DNA of 64,000 bases from assembly GCF_003858655.1 (NCBI RefSeq), contig NZ_RQXV01000001.1, positions 62,001 through 126,000 on the forward strand, written 5' to 3'. Positions within the stretch are counted from its first letter, which is position 1. Each line of letters opens with the position of its first letter. A program made the translations under genes and the position numbers. Under the pieces are notes generated by a model that saw only the letters and a list, made by a program, of their open reading frames with translations, made no database searches and was not told the origin of the DNA. Positions 62,412 through 64,000 of this stretch are shown here, piece after piece. Source of the stretch: Amphritea balenae. GTDB lineage: Bacteria; Pseudomonadota; Gammaproteobacteria; Pseudomonadales; Balneatricaceae.

Positions 62412-64000
62412 GTGACAAGAGAATCGATGGAATTTGATGTGGTAATCGTTGGTGCCGGCCCTGCTGGCTTATCAACGGCATGCCGCCTGATGCAACAAGC
62501 CAATGAGGCTGGCCAGGAACTGATGGTCTGCGTAGTTGAAAAAGGTTCTGAAGTCGGTGCCCATATCCTCTCAGGCGCAGTTGTGGAGCCACGCGCTCTT
62601 AATGAGCTATTTCCAAACTGGAAAGATCTGGGGGCTCCGTTAAAAACAGAGGTTACCGAAGATCAGATCTATTTGCTGAAAGATGATCAGAAGGCGACTA
62701 AGATCCCTAATGGTCTTGTCCCAAAAACCATGCATAACGATGGTAACTATATTGCCAGTGTCGGAAATCTGAGTCGCTGGTTAGCTGAGCAGGCTGAACA
62801 ACTTGGCGTTGAGATTTTCCCAGGCTTCCCAGCCTCTCATATAATTTACGGTGATGCCGGCCAGGTTGCTGGTATCGGTACCGGTGACATGGGGCTAGAC
62901 GAGGAAGGCAATCAGAAAGATACCTACATGCCAGGTATGGACCTGTTGGCAAAATACACTATCTTTACTGAAGGTTGCCGCGGCCATCTGGGTAAAGAGC
63001 TTATCGCTAAGTTTGAACTGGATGCAGACGCAGACGCTCAGCATTACGGCGTAGGTATTAAAGAGCTGTGGGATATTGATCCGGCTAAACATCAGCCCGG
63101 CCTGGTGCTTCATGGTGCTGGCTGGCCACTGACCGAAGGGGGTGCCAGCGGTGGTTTCTTCCTTTATCACGCGGAAGACAACCAAGTGACTGTTGGTCTG
63201 ATTACCGACCTTAACTATGACAATCCACATCTTAGCCCATTTGATGAATTCCAACGTATGAAGCACCACCCACTGGTTGCTGAATATCTGGAAGACGGCA
63301 AACGGGTATCCTATGGTGCACGGGCCATCACTAAGGGTGGCTACAACGCTCTGCCGAAAATGAGCATGCCGGGCGCACTATTACTAGGCTGTGATGCGGG
63401 CACCCTGAATTTTGCCAAAATCAAAGGCACGCACACAGCGATGAAGTCCGGTATGGTTGCCGCTGAAACTCTGTTCCAGGCCTTAAGCAACGGTGATGAA
63501 GGCGGCAACGATCTGACCAGCTATGGCGACAACTTCAAGAACTCCTGGCTTTGCGAAGAACTGCACAGAAGCCGGAACTTTGGACCTGCCCTGCATAAAT
63601 ACGGCACTATAATCGGCGGTGCGTTGAACTTTATCGATCAGAATATTTTCAGCCTGCCTTTCACTATTCGTGACAACCATGCTGATTACGCGCAGATGAA
63701 GCCGGCCAGTGAATGCAACATGATCAGTTATCCGAAGCCTGATGGCGTATTAAGCTTCGACAAGCCTTCATCCGTATTCCTCTCTAACACTAACCATGAA
63801 GAGAGCCAGCCTTGCCACCTGAAACTGACGGACAACTCTATTCCACTAGGTCAGAATCTCCAGAAATTCAATGAACCGGCCCAGCGCTACTGTCCGGCAG
63901 GGGTTTATGAAGTACTGGAAGATGAAAACGGCGAGAAACAGTTCCAGATCAACTCTCAGAACTGCGTGCACTGTAAAACCTGCGATATTAAAGACCCGGC
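62412..64000 (+). CDS. Electron transfer flavoprotein-ubiquinone oxidoreductase, 3' end cut by window
   Basis: 529 codons are visible from GTG 62412 (GGGAG just before) and the frame is open to the window edge; an ATG at 62427 is a second choice. It reads MTRESMEFDVVIVGAGPAGL, then VVEKGSEVGAHILSGAVVEP, LTEGCRG-type FTEGCRGHLGKELIAKFELD, GGYNALPKMSMPGALLLGCD with FAD/quinone-site residues, and near the end QINSQNCVHCKTCDIKDP, which carries the start of the 4Fe-4S ligand set. Full proteins are about 550 residues, so only some 20 residues are missing. It moves electrons from ETF to ubiquinone at the inner membrane. Confidence 0.95.
   Translation, partial: MTRESMEFDVVIVGAGPAGLSTACRLMQQANEAGQELMVCVVEKGSEVGAHILSGAVVEPRALNELFPNWKDLGAPLKTEVTEDQIYLLKDDQKATKIPNGLVPKTMHNDGNYIASVGNLSRWLAEQAEQLGVEIFPGFPASHIIYGDAGQVAGIGTGDMGLDEEGNQKDTYMPGMDLLAKYTIFTEGCRGHLGKELIAKFELDADADAQHYGVGIKELWDIDPAKHQPGLVLHGAGWPLTEGGASGGFFLYHAEDNQVTVGLITDLNYDNPHLSPFDEFQRMKHHPLVAEYLEDGKRVSYGARAITKGGYNALPKMSMPGALLLGCDAGTLNFAKIKGTHTAMKSGMVAAETLFQALSNGDEGGNDLTSYGDNFKNSWLCEELHRSRNFGPALHKYGTIIGGALNFIDQNIFSLPFTIRDNHADYAQMKPASECNMISYPKPDGVLSFDKPSSVFLSNTNHEESQPCHLKLTDNSIPLGQNLQKFNEPAQRYCPAGVYEVLEDENGEKQFQINSQNCVHCKTCDIKDP

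Overview
The window looks like the chromosome of a marine gammaproteobacterium of the Oceanospirillales type (Neptunomonas/Amphritea/Marinobacterium-like). This is inferred from the family mix: several TRAP and tripartite tricarboxylate (Tct) transporters, Usp proteins paired with transporters, FabV, Mqo, ETF/ETF-QO, DUF599 and DUF3301. Base composition is moderate by eye. I saw no rRNA, tRNA, CRISPR array, insertion sequence or prophage. Both ends cut genes: a VOC protein on the left and ETF-ubiquinone oxidoreductase on the right.

Layout. 0-2.3 kb: hpaF and a succinate-semialdehyde dehydrogenase (gabD). 2.4-6.0 kb: LysR regulator, exported metallo-beta-lactamase-fold protein, DsbA-family gene with a stop at codon 3, MoaF-family protein. 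6.0-18 kb: a catabolic block with two related LuxR-type regulators, porin, aldehyde dehydrogenase, tyrS, Usp, TctCBA transporter and class III aminotransferase. An 18-bp palindromic box (ATCAACC-N4-GGTTGAT) recurs five times in this block and in no other intergenic region I scanned. 18.5-23.2 kb: an AT-rich glycosyltransferase, a Usp and a TRAP transporter. 23.9-28.6 kb: the homoprotocatechuate (4-hydroxyphenylacetate) meta-cleavage operon hpaH-hpaI-hpaG1-hpaG2-hpaE. 28.8-32.7 kb: an unidentified permease, a PagL-like barrel and a second GabD-like dehydrogenase.

33-40.4 kb holds the most unusual locus. One minus-strand run carries an iron-containing alcohol dehydrogenase and a PAS hybrid histidine kinase (resembling the ErcA/ErcS' pair of Pseudomonas), then a DksA/TraR zinc-finger protein, then HupT kinase and HupU/HupV subunits of a hydrogen-sensing regulatory [NiFe] hydrogenase. 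No catalytic hydrogenase, hyp maturation genes or NtrC-type response regulator are in the window.

40.5-64 kb: htpG, a DUF599 protein, then an operon for a three-subunit HcnABC-like (opine/D-amino-acid-type) dehydrogenase with RidA and a TRAP transporter. It lies divergent to an OccR-like LysR regulator, with an ATAA-N7-TTAT operator between them. After that come a DMT exporter-like protein, DUF3301, an RlmI-like methyltransferase, periplasmic DsrE and rhodanese proteins, mqo, a Cache chemoreceptor, fabV, etfA/etfB and ETF-QO.

How it fits together: HpaE, HpaF, HpaG, HpaH and HpaI turn the ring-cleavage product of homoprotocatechuate into pyruvate and succinate semialdehyde, and the two GabD-like enzymes can oxidise the latter to succinate. 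The ring hydroxylase (HpaBC) and dioxygenase (HpaD) are not in the window, and hpaF is about 23 kb from the main operon. The transporters, porin, aminotransferase and dehydrogenases suggest a flexible user of small organic acids and amines.
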